Assembly: GCA_903915565.1 (NCBI GenBank) | Contig: CAIWTG010000240.1 | Coordinates: 1-12,080 of the forward strand | Origin: an uncultured Chloroflexota bacterium | GTDB taxonomy: Bacteria; Chloroflexota; Dehalococcoidia; Dehalococcoidales; RBG-16-60-22 | DNA length: 12,080 nt | Direction: 5' to 3' | Shown: positions 6,171 through 12,080 of the stretch, piece by piece | Layout: every line of letters starts with the position of its first letter | How positions within the stretch are numbered: the stretch's first letter is position 1 | Notes under the pieces: generated by a model | Seen by the model: only the letters and a program-made list of their open reading frames with translations | Database searches by the model: none | What the model was told of the DNA's origin: nothing | Program-made: the position numbers and the translations under genes

Positions 6171-7031
6171 TTACTTCACCCAGGCGCAGTCGTATTTAGC
6201 GCTCAATCCCACCTGCATGACGCGGTAAGGTCGTGCTACTTTATTGCAGGTAATCGGGAAATGAGGTGTGCCTTTGGGCAGCGCGATAACCGTTGGCACA
6301 TCAAAGGTATGTTTTTCCTGCTCTTTACCGATGGCGATGGTTATCTCCGCGCCGAGGTAAGTGAGGTCGTCGGTCTTGTGCCCGAAGAATACCATCACCT
6401 CGTCGTAGGAATGGATTTGCGGCCCTTTGCCCGGGAACCACTCGCCGGGTTGGTTATGAAGCCCCATCGTAAAGTTAAGGGGCATACCGGCCAGGTCCTT
6501 CCCCTCCGCCGAGAACTGCTGTGCCGCATTAGCTCCGCCCTTGCCCTTTTTCACCTTTAGCGGATGGAAAAGATAGTTATATTTCTTGCCGTTGGTCGTG
6601 CCTTCCTTGGCAGCCCCAGCGCCGGCATACTTGGCGCTTAAAGCCAGGTGGAAATGTCCGAACGGGCGGTAAGGCTTAATGGTAACCAGCGGGCAGTGGG
6701 GCAAATTAGCCGGGGCAGCGGCCACCAGCGGCACGCTGAACTTGTGTTCTTCGTATTCCTTGCCCACGGCTAGCGACATATCGGCGCCAAGGATTTTCAA
6801 GTCCTTATCGTCATAACCAAAGAAAAGCAGCGCCTCGTCAAAGGGATGGGTATGCGCTCCCATATCGGGCGCCCAATCGCCGGGTTCGTCATAAACACCG
6901 ACGATAAAGTTGAGGGCAAAACCCTGTATCTGGTCGCCCCCTACGAATGTCATTTCCTTAGCATTAGCCCCGCCCCGCCCCTTAATGTATTTCAGTGTGC
7001 GCACCAGGTCTCCATATTTTGTATCGGCCAC
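6171..7031 (-). CDS. Two-domain cupin (bicupin) protein of unknown substrate
   Basis: A 286-residue soluble protein made of two tandem copies of one cupin domain, about 5-135 and 150-280. Both copies contain KY, then GGANA, P(G)(D/E)W, a DE-FFG segment, LGA, (A/I)(V/I)GKE, a Pro-rich PH-P motif and a closing LSAKY. Copy one has a full metal site: H60, H62, E66 (HTHPFDE) and H112. Copy two has Q205, H207, E211 and H257, so its first ligand is Gln. The second PKGTPH (252-257) is a good cupin motif 2. A single metal ion, in copy one at least, is expected; the reaction is not identifiable and binding-only roles are possible. The GTG start is well supported by AAGGAGG 8 bases upstream. It lies 74 bases behind an MFS gene on the same strand, so transport and processing of one compound could be linked. 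Confidence 0.8.
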   Translation of the reverse strand: MADTKYGDLVRTLKYIKGRGGANAKEMTFVGGDQIQGFALNFIVGVYDEPGDWAPDMGAHTHPFDEALLFFGYDDKDLKILGADMSLAVGKEYEEHKFSVPLVAAAPANLPHCPLVTIKPYRPFGHFHLALSAKYAGAGAAKEGTTNGKKYNYLFHPLKVKKGKGGANAAQQFSAEGKDLAGMPLNFTMGLHNQPGEWFPGKGPQIHSYDEVMVFFGHKTDDLTYLGAEITIAIGKEQEKHTFDVPTVIALPKGTPHFPITCNKVARPYRVMQVGLSAKYDCAWVK

Positions 7032-7063
7032 GGGGAAGTCCTCCTTGTTAGATGTTCAGGCAA

Positions 7064-7092
7064 ATTTTAAGCTTTTTAGGGATTTTATGCAA
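7064..7092 (-). promoter_or_regulatory. Weak candidate promoter of the bicupin gene
   Basis: On the minus strand TTGCAT (7087-7092) and TAAAAT (7064-7069) are 17 bases apart, in the short gap after the MFS stop. The -35 box matches consensus at only three positions. No terminator is seen after the MFS gene, so readthrough from upstream is equally likely. Confidence 0.3.
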
Positions 7093-7105
7093 ACTTTATT
7101 GAACC

Positions 7106-8311
7106 CTATTTTTGGCGGGGGTCAAGCTGTTTATCCGCCTTGATTAACGGCAGCGTCAGGGCAACCAGGGCACCGACGACGGCAGGGGCTACGCCCACTA
7201 TCCAGAAAGCCGCTTGTGGGCTGATGCTGCTCCAGATAACGCCGGCTACGGCGGAGCTGATGACCACCCCTAAATCTTCGCAACTGCCGTAAAACCCCAT
7301 GGCGGTGTTTTGCTGGGTAGCAGAGACGGTATCAGACAACAGTGCCACGGCTGCCGGAGAGAAGACAGCCCGGCCTACACTCTGGACGATGACGGCGATG
7401 AAGAAGACCGGTAAATTTTTGGACAGAGGCAGGACAGCCATACCGACAGCGGCGATTAACAAACCGGCGACCATCATGTATTTCCGGTTGGTGCGATCGG
7501 ATAGCCGCCCCATGGGAATCATCAGGATTGCGTTGACCAGTGAGCTGACCGTAAACAGGATACCGATGTCGGTAGTTGACACTCCGGCAACGTCAACCAC
7601 CAGCAAAGGTAAAAACGGCATGATGATACCGCTGGACGCCCAGTTGAGTAAAGCCACACCGCATTGGACCAGAAAAACGCGGGAACGGAAAAGCTCTTTC
7701 AGGGAGCTGCGGCTTTTTGGAGTCCCGGCCGGTGGTACCGGCGGACTTCTCCAGGGGATTTTTCTCAAACCAATCAGCATCATCAGCCCGGCAACCAAAG
7801 CGACGCCGGCGGCGATATAGAAACTCCAGGTATAGCCGAGGTGGTCACTGGTTAGCCCGCCGATGAACGACCCCAGACTTCCTGCAATTGACATTGATGC
7901 GGCATAAATGGCCATGTACGTTGCTTTCTGACTGAAAGATATGTTAGTGCCGATATAGCCGCGACTCGGTCCAAAGATAGAGGAGCGCACCAAACCCCAG
8001 ATAAGGAAGATAACAAACAAAAACGGCACATTTTGTGTGAAGGCAAAAAGAAGCAGCGGCACAATGCTGCCCAGCGTACCGATGCTCATTGGTATTTTTA
8101 ACCCCACCTTGTCTGCCAACCACCCCGCTGAGCTTTCGCCGAAGACCATGCCAATCATCCCCACAGCGAACAATAATCCTAGAGTAGACGGTTCTATACC
8201 GATGGATTTAAGGTAAAGCGGCAGAACCGGCTGAAGTATAGCCATCGTCAATACTACCAGGCTTACTACGCCGATAACCGAGGCTAATTCGCGGTTGAAA
8301 TATTTGCTCAT
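7106..8311 (-). CDS. MFS transporter, drug/metabolite efflux type
   Basis: A 401-residue cytoplasmic-membrane protein with about 12 helices in two halves split by a basic cytoplasmic loop (residues about 182-212, rich in P, R, K and S). The MFS loop 2-3 signature appears as GWLADKVGLKIP (63-74) and again in the second half as PMGRLSDRTNRK (266-277). Length and layout match single-component drug or small-metabolite proton antiporters; the substrate cannot be inferred. The start is ATG, with no clear ribosome binding site in the AT-rich leader. TTGACG-18-TAAGAT about 55-80 bases upstream is a good promoter. The bicupin gene follows on the same strand with a 74-base gap. The upstream neighbour is tRNA-Glu. 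Confidence 0.85.
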   Translation of the reverse strand: MSKYFNRELASVIGVVSLVVLTMAILQPVLPLYLKSIGIEPSTLGLLFAVGMIGMVFGESSAGWLADKVGLKIPMSIGTLGSIVPLLLFAFTQNVPFLFVIFLIWGLVRSSIFGPSRGYIGTNISFSQKATYMAIYAASMSIAGSLGSFIGGLTSDHLGYTWSFYIAAGVALVAGLMMLIGLRKIPWRSPPVPPAGTPKSRSSLKELFRSRVFLVQCGVALLNWASSGIIMPFLPLLVVDVAGVSTTDIGILFTVSSLVNAILMIPMGRLSDRTNRKYMMVAGLLIAAVGMAVLPLSKNLPVFFIAVIVQSVGRAVFSPAAVALLSDTVSATQQNTAMGFYGSCEDLGVVISSAVAGVIWSSISPQAAFWIVGVAPAVVGALVALTLPLIKADKQLDPRQK

Positions 8312-8364
8312 AGGTGTATTTATAAAAAAAGGATATCCTGAAATAAAAACAAGGGGCTTGGTTT

Positions 8365-8394
8365 ATCTTACAATGGTGGTTGAAGAAGCGTCAA
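8365..8394 (-). promoter_or_regulatory. Putative promoter of the MFS gene
   Basis: On the minus strand TTGACG (8389-8394, 5 of 6 to consensus) and TAAGAT (8365-8370, 4 of 6) are 18 bases apart. Transcription would begin near 8358, leaving a leader of about 47 AT-rich bases before the ATG at 8311. The stretch between the tRNA and this promoter shows no other signal. Confidence 0.4.
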
Positions 8395-8435
8395 TACAGC
8401 TGGAATTGTGTTAGTTTTATTGTGGCGGGAAAGTT

Positions 8436-8511
8436 TGGTGCCCCCAATGGAATTCGAATCCATGTTGACGGCTTGAAAGGCCGCTGTCCTAGTCCACTAG
8501 ACGATGGGGGC
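8436..8511 (-). tRNA. tRNA-Glu (anticodon UUC)
   Basis: The minus strand folds as a complete 76-base cloverleaf including an encoded CCA end. The acceptor stem pairs GCCCCCA with TGGGGGC, followed by A73 and CCA. The anticodon arm is GCGGC-CTTTCAA-GCCGT, placing TTC at 34-36. The T arm is ATGGA-TTCGAAT-TCCAT. The D arm with GTCTAGTGGACTAGGAC is typical of tRNA-Glu. A promoter with an extended -10 lies directly upstream. Confidence 0.96.
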
Positions 8512-8520
8512 GCAATGTCC

Positions 8521-8550
8521 AGTATAACAGAAAACGCGTTGTTCGGACAA
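8521..8550 (-). promoter_or_regulatory. Promoter of tRNA-Glu
   Basis: On the minus strand TTGTCC (8545-8550) and TATACT (8521-8526) are 18 bases apart. TATACT is preceded by TGT, giving an extended -10. The start would fall a few bases before the mature tRNA 5' end at 8511. It is divergent from the fmdB promoter. Confidence 0.55.
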
Positions 8551-8580
8551 TATTAAAACCAAATGTGTGTTTGCTTTAGC

Positions 8581-8610
8581 TTGTCGGCATTGTCACCTGA
8601 ATGTTAAAAT
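8581..8610 (+). promoter_or_regulatory. Putative promoter of fmdB-dtd
   Basis: TTGTCG (8581-8586) and TAAAAT (8605-8610) are 18 bases apart, with TGT before the -10 (extended -10). Transcription from about 8617 gives a leader of roughly 30 bases carrying the GAGGTG ribosome binding site. Confidence 0.5.
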
Positions 8611-8647
8611 AAAAAGGTAACCAGAGATTTTAACGAGGTGACATAAT

Positions 8648-8899
8648 ATGCCCATTTACGAATACGAGTGTATTCACTGCGGCCATCATTTTGAGTTAAA
8701 GCAGAGTTTTCTCGACAAGCCGCAGGCAGCCTGCCCAAAATGTAAGAAGAAAGCTAAACGGGTATTCCATCCTAACCCCATCATCTTTAAGGGCAGCGGC
8801 TTTTACGTCACCGACCACCGCAAAAGCGAGGAATCCCACGCCAGCAAACCGGCGCCGGATACTACAAAAAAACCAGAGACAAAGAAGAGTAAAGATTGA
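8648..8899 (+). CDS. FmdB-family zinc ribbon protein
   Basis: An 83-residue protein starting MPIYEYEC, the hallmark of the FmdB/CxxC_CxxC_SSSS family. The zinc ribbon has C8-x2-C11 and C29-x2-C32 (CPKC), followed by a conserved segment (KRVFHPNPIIFKGSGFYVTD). The last 25 residues are Lys-, Ser- and Pro-rich and look disordered. The family was named for a putative regulator of formamidase genes, but its general function is unknown; the ribbon suggests nucleic acid or protein binding. The ATG is preceded by GAGGTG about 8 bases upstream. The stop overlaps the TTG start of dtd by 4 bases (TTGA), so the two are probably translationally coupled. Confidence 0.9.
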   Translation: MPIYEYECIHCGHHFELKQSFLDKPQAACPKCKKKAKRVFHPNPIIFKGSGFYVTDHRKSEESHASKPAPDTTKKPETKKSKD

Positions 8900-9348
8900 A
8901 AGCGTTACTCCAGCGGGTCAGTCAGGCTGCGGTCAGCGTCGCCGGCGAGGAAGTGGGGAGGATAGGGCAGGGGCTGGTGGTATTGCTGGGGGTAGCTAAC
9001 GGCGATTCGGAAAAAGATGCGCAGTATTTAGTCCCCAAAATCATCGGTCTGCGTATTTTCGCCGACCCGGACGGTAAGTTCAACCTCTCTCTGCAAGATG
9101 TTAAAGGCGAATTGCTTTTTGTCAGCCAGTTCACACTGATGGCTGACGCCCGCAAAGGACGCCGCCCAAGCTTTACCGACGCCGCCCCGCCCGACCTCGC
9201 CGAAAAGCTGTTCAATTACGCCGTCGGTCTGGCGCGCGAAAGCGGCGTGAAAGTTGCCACCGGGCGCTTCCAGCAGCACATGCACGTGGAGATTCATAAC
9301 GACGGGCCCGTCACCATCATGCTGGACAGCCGCGACAAACTGGGTTAA
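8896..9348 (+). CDS. dtd: D-aminoacyl-tRNA deacylase
   Basis: A 150-residue cytosolic enzyme that removes D-amino acids (and glycine mischarged on tRNA-Ala) from tRNA. It has the family's usual length and both signature motifs: SQFTL at 77-81 (the SQxT loop) and the cross-subunit Gly-cisPro motif at G137-P138 in NDGPVTIML. The start MKALLQRVSQAAVSV is the canonical beginning, so the TTG codon overlapping the fmdB stop is accepted as the initiator; AAGAAGAG upstream is a modest ribosome binding site. No terminator is seen between it and the fur promoter, which begins 18 bases after the stop. Confidence 0.95.
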   Translation: MKALLQRVSQAAVSVAGEEVGRIGQGLVVLLGVANGDSEKDAQYLVPKIIGLRIFADPDGKFNLSLQDVKGELLFVSQFTLMADARKGRRPSFTDAAPPDLAEKLFNYAVGLARESGVKVATGRFQQHMHVEIHNDGPVTIMLDSRDKLG

Positions 9349-9365
9349 ATTACCCACTTTTCAGG

Positions 9366-9394
9366 TTGACAAAGCTTCCCCGTATTTTTATAAT
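9366..9394 (+). promoter_or_regulatory. Full-consensus promoter of the fur-family gene
   Basis: TTGACA (9366-9371) and TATAAT (9389-9394) match the housekeeping sigma consensus at 12 of 12 positions with the ideal 17-base spacer. Transcription should begin near 9401, only about 14 bases before the ATG. A promoter of this strength ahead of a regulator gene normally implies repression, and a dyad overlaps the -10 box. Confidence 0.85.
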
Positions 9395-9410
9395 TGCAAC
9401 AAGGTGCAAT
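9393..9410. promoter_or_regulatory. Inverted repeat operator, probable autoregulatory site of the Fur-family protein
   Basis: ATTGCA (9393-9398) and TGCAAT (9405-9410) form a perfect inverted repeat with a 6-base centre. It overlaps the end of the -10 box, the expected transcription start and the AAGGTG ribosome binding site. A bound dimer would block RNA polymerase. Fur-family repressors bind AT-rich dyads of similar size. The sequence is not the classical Fur, PerR or Zur box, so the metal specificity is open. Confidence 0.6.
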
Positions 9411-9414
9411 AAAG

Positions 9415-9831
9415 ATGAGTTGCATGGCGACGCTAAAAGAAAAAGGACTCAAGCTCACTCCGCAGAGGATATTAATTACGGACATCATCCATGACGCCAG
9501 GGGACATCTGACGGCGGGGGAAATTATCGGGCGGGTGCAAGCCAAGATGCCCGGCGTGAATAAATCCACCATCTATAGAACGCTAGACATCCTGGAAGAA
9601 GCCGGCTGCGTCTATAAAAGCGAGCTGGATAATGAGCTCGTTTACCATCACGACGATAAGGGGCATCACCACCACCTAAAGTGCACCCAGTGCGGCAAGA
9701 TTGTTGACTGCGATGAAACAATTTTGGAACCGCTGCATAATTCGCTGATAAAGAAGTACGGCTTTCACGTAGATTTTAAACACATGGTCATCAACGGCAT
9801 TTGCGCAGAATGCGAAAACAAAAATAACTAA
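9415..9831 (+). CDS. Fur-family metalloregulator (Fur/PerR/Zur type)
   Basis: A 138-residue DNA-binding protein of normal family length. The N-terminal winged helix has LKLTPQR (12-18) and NKSTIYRTLDILEEAG (49-64), the recognition region. The hinge and dimer domain carry YHHDDKGHHHHLKC (77-90) for the regulatory metal, and two CxxC pairs, C90/C93 and C130/C133, for structural zinc. Whether it senses Fe, Zn or peroxide cannot be decided. The frame is open from a TTG at 9394, but that codon overlaps the -10 box, so it cannot be transcribed. ATG 9415 has AAGGTG 8 bases upstream and is chosen; ATG 9424 is possible. A consensus promoter and dyad precede it, and a small membrane protein gene follows after 25 bases. 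Confidence 0.92.
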   Translation: MSCMATLKEKGLKLTPQRILITDIIHDARGHLTAGEIIGRVQAKMPGVNKSTIYRTLDILEEAGCVYKSELDNELVYHHDDKGHHHHLKCTQCGKIVDCDETILEPLHNSLIKKYGFHVDFKHMVINGICAECENKNN

Positions 9832-9856
9832 AATTTTAAGAAGGAGATTTTAAATC

Positions 9857-10228
9857 ATGGCTTGTTTTTTAGTACCCGCCGGTGAGGCAGTTATCACCAC
9901 TGTCGTCCAGAAAATTGTGGAGAGAAAAGAAAAGGGTGCAGTTATCAGCCCGAAGTGGAGCCAGCGATTAGGCTGGTTGAATAAAATGCTCTGGGGCGGC
10001 ACTCTAATGCTGGCGATTGACCACTTAATCAGCGGCGAGGTTACGTTTTATCCGCCATTTTTCACTGCGTTGAACAGTCCCGCCGATACCGCCGTTATGC
10101 TGCATGAAATGGCGACAGTCGGCGTCATCATGGCGGCGGCCGTTACGGCAGTCTGGGGAATCATGGTGCTGATAACCGAATTTAAGTCCAAAATCGTGCT
10201 TGCCAGAAAAGCGCAGACAATCAGCTAA
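9857..10228 (+). CDS. Small conserved-looking membrane protein, fur-linked, function unknown
   Basis: A 123-residue protein I cannot assign to a named function. It has a hydrophobic N-terminus (1-20), a charged stretch (20-38), a hydrophobic helix at about 40-58, a Pro/aromatic loop (FYPPFFTAL, 64-72) and a clear helix at about 85-108, ending in a basic tail. Polar residues sit in or near the membrane parts: E10, D55, H56 and E61 (AIDHLISGE), then H83 and E84 (MLHEM). They could bind metal, but this is inference. The ribosome binding site AAGGAG is 10 bases before the ATG. It starts 25 bases after the fur-type gene with no terminator between, so it is likely under the same promoter and dyad, suggesting a metal- or stress-linked role. 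It overlaps the convergent nadC stop by 4 bases. Confidence 0.75.
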   Translation: MACFLVPAGEAVITTVVQKIVERKEKGAVISPKWSQRLGWLNKMLWGGTLMLAIDHLISGEVTFYPPFFTALNSPADTAVMLHEMATVGVIMAAAVTAVWGIMVLITEFKSKIVLARKAQTIS

Positions 10229-11103
10229 ATCAGCTTAAGCGTCGGGGTTTCCATCTCCAGGCTGATGTCCAGCGCTTTGTAGGAATGGGTCAAAGCCCCG
10301 ATAGAGATAATATCAACGCCGGTCTGGGCTGCTTTACGGACGTTATCCAGGGTTATTTTCCCGGAAGCTTCCACTTTTGCCCGGCCGGCGATGTATTTCA
10401 CAGCCTTGCCTATGTCTGAAAGGCTCATGTTATCCAGCATAATAATATCCACCCCGGCATTAACGACTTCTTCGGCTTCTTTGATGCTGGTGACTTCAAT
10501 TTCAACAGTTATGCCGGCAGGGGCGTTCCGTCGCGCTTTGGCGATTATTTCTTTGAGGCTCATTCCCTGGGCGCGCAACGCCGCGATGTGATTATCCTTA
10601 ATTAAAACAGCGTCGCTAAGGCTCATCCGGTGGTTAGTGCCTCCCCCCATTTTCACCGCGTATTTTTCCAGCAGGCGCAGTCCCGGTGTAGTCTTGCGGG
10701 TATCGTAAATCTTGGCGTCGGTGCCTTTGACTTCGGCGACGTATTGCGCCGTCAGGGTGGCGATGCCGCTCAAGCGCTGTAAAAAGTTGAGGGCGGTCCG
10801 TTCTGCTTTAAGGATGCCGGAGACGCTGCCTGTAATTCGAGCGGCAACATCGCCGGGTTTAATAGGTGTGCCGTCTTTGATGAGGATTTCAAACTTAATG
10901 GCCGGGTCGATGCGCCCAAAGACGCGGCGGGCAAGTTCGATACCAGCCAGGACGCCTTTTTCTTTTACCAGCAGTGTCGCTTTTCCGGTGAGGTCGGGTG
11001 ATATCAGCGCCTCGCTGGTAACATCGCCCCGACCGGTGTCCTCGTCCAGGGCGATGTTTATTATCGTTTCAATATGTTTTTCCGTAAGCTGGCTTACGTT
11101 CAT
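10225..11103 (-). CDS. nadC: Nicotinate-nucleotide pyrophosphorylase (quinolinate phosphoribosyltransferase)
   Basis: A 292-residue cytosolic enzyme of de novo NAD synthesis that converts quinolinate and PRPP to nicotinate mononucleotide, CO2 and PPi. Signature parts are all present: DEDTGRGDVTS (20-30), ERTALNFLQRLSGIAT (101-116), DTRKTTPGLR (134-143), GGGTNHRMSLSD (153-164), KDNHI (169-173), EIEV (201-204), LDNM (223-226), EASGKI (245-250) and SIGALTHS (267-274). Length is normal. The ATG overlaps the yajC stop as ATGA, with AGGA just upstream, so it is translationally coupled to yajC. No nadA or nadB is in the window. The stop overlaps the stop of the convergent membrane protein gene. Confidence 0.97.
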   Translation of the reverse strand: MNVSQLTEKHIETIINIALDEDTGRGDVTSEALISPDLTGKATLLVKEKGVLAGIELARRVFGRIDPAIKFEILIKDGTPIKPGDVAARITGSVSGILKAERTALNFLQRLSGIATLTAQYVAEVKGTDAKIYDTRKTTPGLRLLEKYAVKMGGGTNHRMSLSDAVLIKDNHIAALRAQGMSLKEIIAKARRNAPAGITVEIEVTSIKEAEEVVNAGVDIIMLDNMSLSDIGKAVKYIAGRAKVEASGKITLDNVRKAAQTGVDIISIGALTHSYKALDISLEMETPTLKLI

Positions 11104-11507
11104 TTTCCTGTGTTATCTGGTCGCAGGGCTACGCTGTTGCGGGAGACTCTAAGGGTGGTGCCGCCTTCCACTTTAATAACGAGTGTGTCTTCGCTGATGT
11201 TATCAATCGTGCCGTAGATGCCGCCGGCGGTGATGATTTTGTCGCCTTTTTGTAGAGCCTGCATCATGGCTTGCTGTTCTTTCTGACGTTTACGCTGCGG
11301 TCTTATCATCAGGAAATAGAACATGGCAAAGATGACGACCAGGAAGACGAGCATCGGCCAGAGGCTATCCCAAGTGCTTCCGGTGTCAGTGCCGGTAGAG
11401 TTGGCGCTGGTTACCGAGGCCGTGCCGGTGGCGAAGCAGCCGGTGCTTAATACCAGGACGGTAATCAGCAGTCCGACGACGAGAGCTATTTTCCCAAGAT
11501 TTTTCAT
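11100..11507 (-). CDS. yajC: YajC, Sec translocase accessory subunit, with an added N-terminal signal segment
   Basis: A 135-residue membrane protein. The YajC core is the helix at about 51-68 followed by RPQRKRQKE (69-77) and the cytoplasmic domain GDKIITAGGIYGTI (88-101) ... LRVSRNSVAL. YajC associates with SecDF in the inner membrane. Usual YajC begins close to this helix and is about 85-115 residues long. Here there are about 45 extra residues: a hydrophobic segment (6-20) ending in STGC (C24, a lipobox-like site with a non-ideal -3 residue) and a Ser/Thr/Gly linker (25-46). This gives a second membrane segment or a lipoprotein-like anchor. The ATG has GGAGG 5 bases upstream. It lies 23 bases after miaB and overlaps nadC by 4 bases, so the three probably form an operon; secDF is not seen here. 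Confidence 0.9.
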   Translation of the reverse strand: MKNLGKIALVVGLLITVLVLSTGCFATGTASVTSANSTGTDTGSTWDSLWPMLVFLVVIFAMFYFLMIRPQRKRQKEQQAMMQALQKGDKIITAGGIYGTIDNISEDTLVIKVEGGTTLRVSRNSVALRPDNTGK

Positions 11508-11530
11508 TATTCCTCCATATTGGTGTTAAT

Positions 11531-12080
11531 TTACTTTGTTTTGCCCTGCAGCGACCACGGACTGGTCTTTTCTATTTTAATATTGACCAGCTGCGCGAGA
11601 AAATCGCTGTCGCTGGTGAAAAACACCAGCTTATCGGTGCGAGTGCGGCCGTACCATTTTCCTTTATTCCTGCCCTCCACCAGAATTTCCACCGTCTGGC
11701 CCTTGAGGTGGGAATTCAGCTCAGACTGTACCTTCTCCTGGAGTTGCTCAATGCTGTTGAGCCGCGCCTTTTTCTCCTCCAGCGGTACGTCGTCCTCCAG
11801 TTCGCGGGCGGCATTGGTGCCTTCGCGGGGCGAATAGGCCGCTACATGAACTGTAGCAAACTTTACATCGGAGAGCAAGTCCAGCGTCTCCCGGAACTGT
11901 TCTGCGCTCTCCCCCGGAAACCCCACAATAACGTCGGTGGTGATGGCGATATCCGGGATTTTTTCCTTTATTTTCCCGACGAGTTGGCGGTATTGCGCCG
12001 CGGTGTAGCCCCGCCGCATGGCTTTGAGGATGGCGTCGCTGCCTGCCTGTACCGGCAGGTTGATTTGCTCGCAGACTTTG
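11531..12080 (-). CDS. miaB: tRNA-2-methylthio-N6-dimethylallyladenosine synthase, C-terminal part
   Basis: The frame is open from the right edge to a stop at 11531, giving 182 residues; the N-terminus with the UPF0004 domain and the radical SAM cysteines lies outside the window. The visible part starts in the radical SAM barrel: LPVQAGSDAILKAMRRGYT (the LPVQSGS motif with Ala for Ser), then TTDVIVGFPGES and AAYSPREGTNAA. The last about 60 residues are the TRAM RNA-binding domain, with GQTVEILVEGRN and YGRTRTDKLVFF. MiaB methylthiolates i6A37 in tRNAs reading UNN codons using two iron-sulfur clusters. The GRTRT-K-V match in the TRAM domain favours MiaB over MtaB or RimO. It heads, or continues, the yajC-nadC operon. 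Confidence 0.93.
   Translation of the reverse strand, partial: KVCEQINLPVQAGSDAILKAMRRGYTAAQYRQLVGKIKEKIPDIAITTDVIVGFPGESAEQFRETLDLLSDVKFATVHVAAYSPREGTNAARELEDDVPLEEKKARLNSIEQLQEKVQSELNSHLKGQTVEILVEGRNKGKWYGRTRTDKLVFFTSDSDFLAQLVNIKIEKTSPWSLQGKTK

Noticed and set aside
8436..8511. tRNA-Glu as an integration site for a mobile element
   Set aside because: No duplicated tRNA 3' end, integrase or foreign-looking gene cluster is present on either side.
9394..9414. Upstream TTG at 9394 as the fur-type gene start
   Set aside because: The codon overlaps the -10 hexamer and lies before the expected transcription start, so it cannot be on the message.

Overview
The window looks like ordinary chromosome from a free-living anaerobic bacterium of intermediate GC. 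Tight gene packing, frequent strand switches, a genome-encoded CCA on the tRNA, an FmdB-dtd pair and an interspersed TTCTTCGG...TCAGAATGACA-type repeat fit Chloroflexota (Dehalococcoidia-like). That placement is inference of moderate to low confidence. I see no phage, transposase, CRISPR array or plasmid genes.

Left part (1-4659, all minus strand). A multi-PAS sensor protein runs off the left edge. Upstream of it is a 71-residue excisionase/BldC-type HTH protein whose real start is set by a strong ribosome binding site. Between them lies a broken C-terminal piece of a second HTH domain. Upstream of the HTH gene are helically phased GTCACA direct repeats. Next comes a close-packed operon, read from 4659 downward: a GT-C type membrane glycosyltransferase, a D-2-hydroxyacid dehydrogenase and a metallo-beta-lactamase-fold hydrolase.

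Middle (4660-8647). A 299-base divergent intergenic region holds a perfect 16-base palindrome by a TATAAT box, a REP/MITE-like hairpin repeat and a terminator-like hairpin. It leads into cinA (+), whose C-terminal deamidase motifs are eroded. cinA converges on a two-cupin protein gene (-), preceded by an MFS transporter gene (-) and tRNA-Glu(UUC) (-).

Right part (8648-12080). fmdB-dtd (+) overlap by 4 bases. A fur-family regulator (+) follows, with a full-consensus TTGACA-17-TATAAT promoter overlapped by an inverted repeat that is a likely autoregulatory operator. Downstream is a small membrane protein gene, probably in the same transcript. This meets, tail to tail with a 4-base overlap, the minus-strand operon miaB (partial) - yajC - nadC: tRNA modification, Sec accessory subunit and NAD synthesis.

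Most genes are housekeeping. I do not see a clear new multi-gene system. The best leads are the fur promoter/operator with its small membrane protein, the phased repeats by the HTH gene with its broken neighbour, the asymmetric bicupin, and the CinA with altered active-site motifs.
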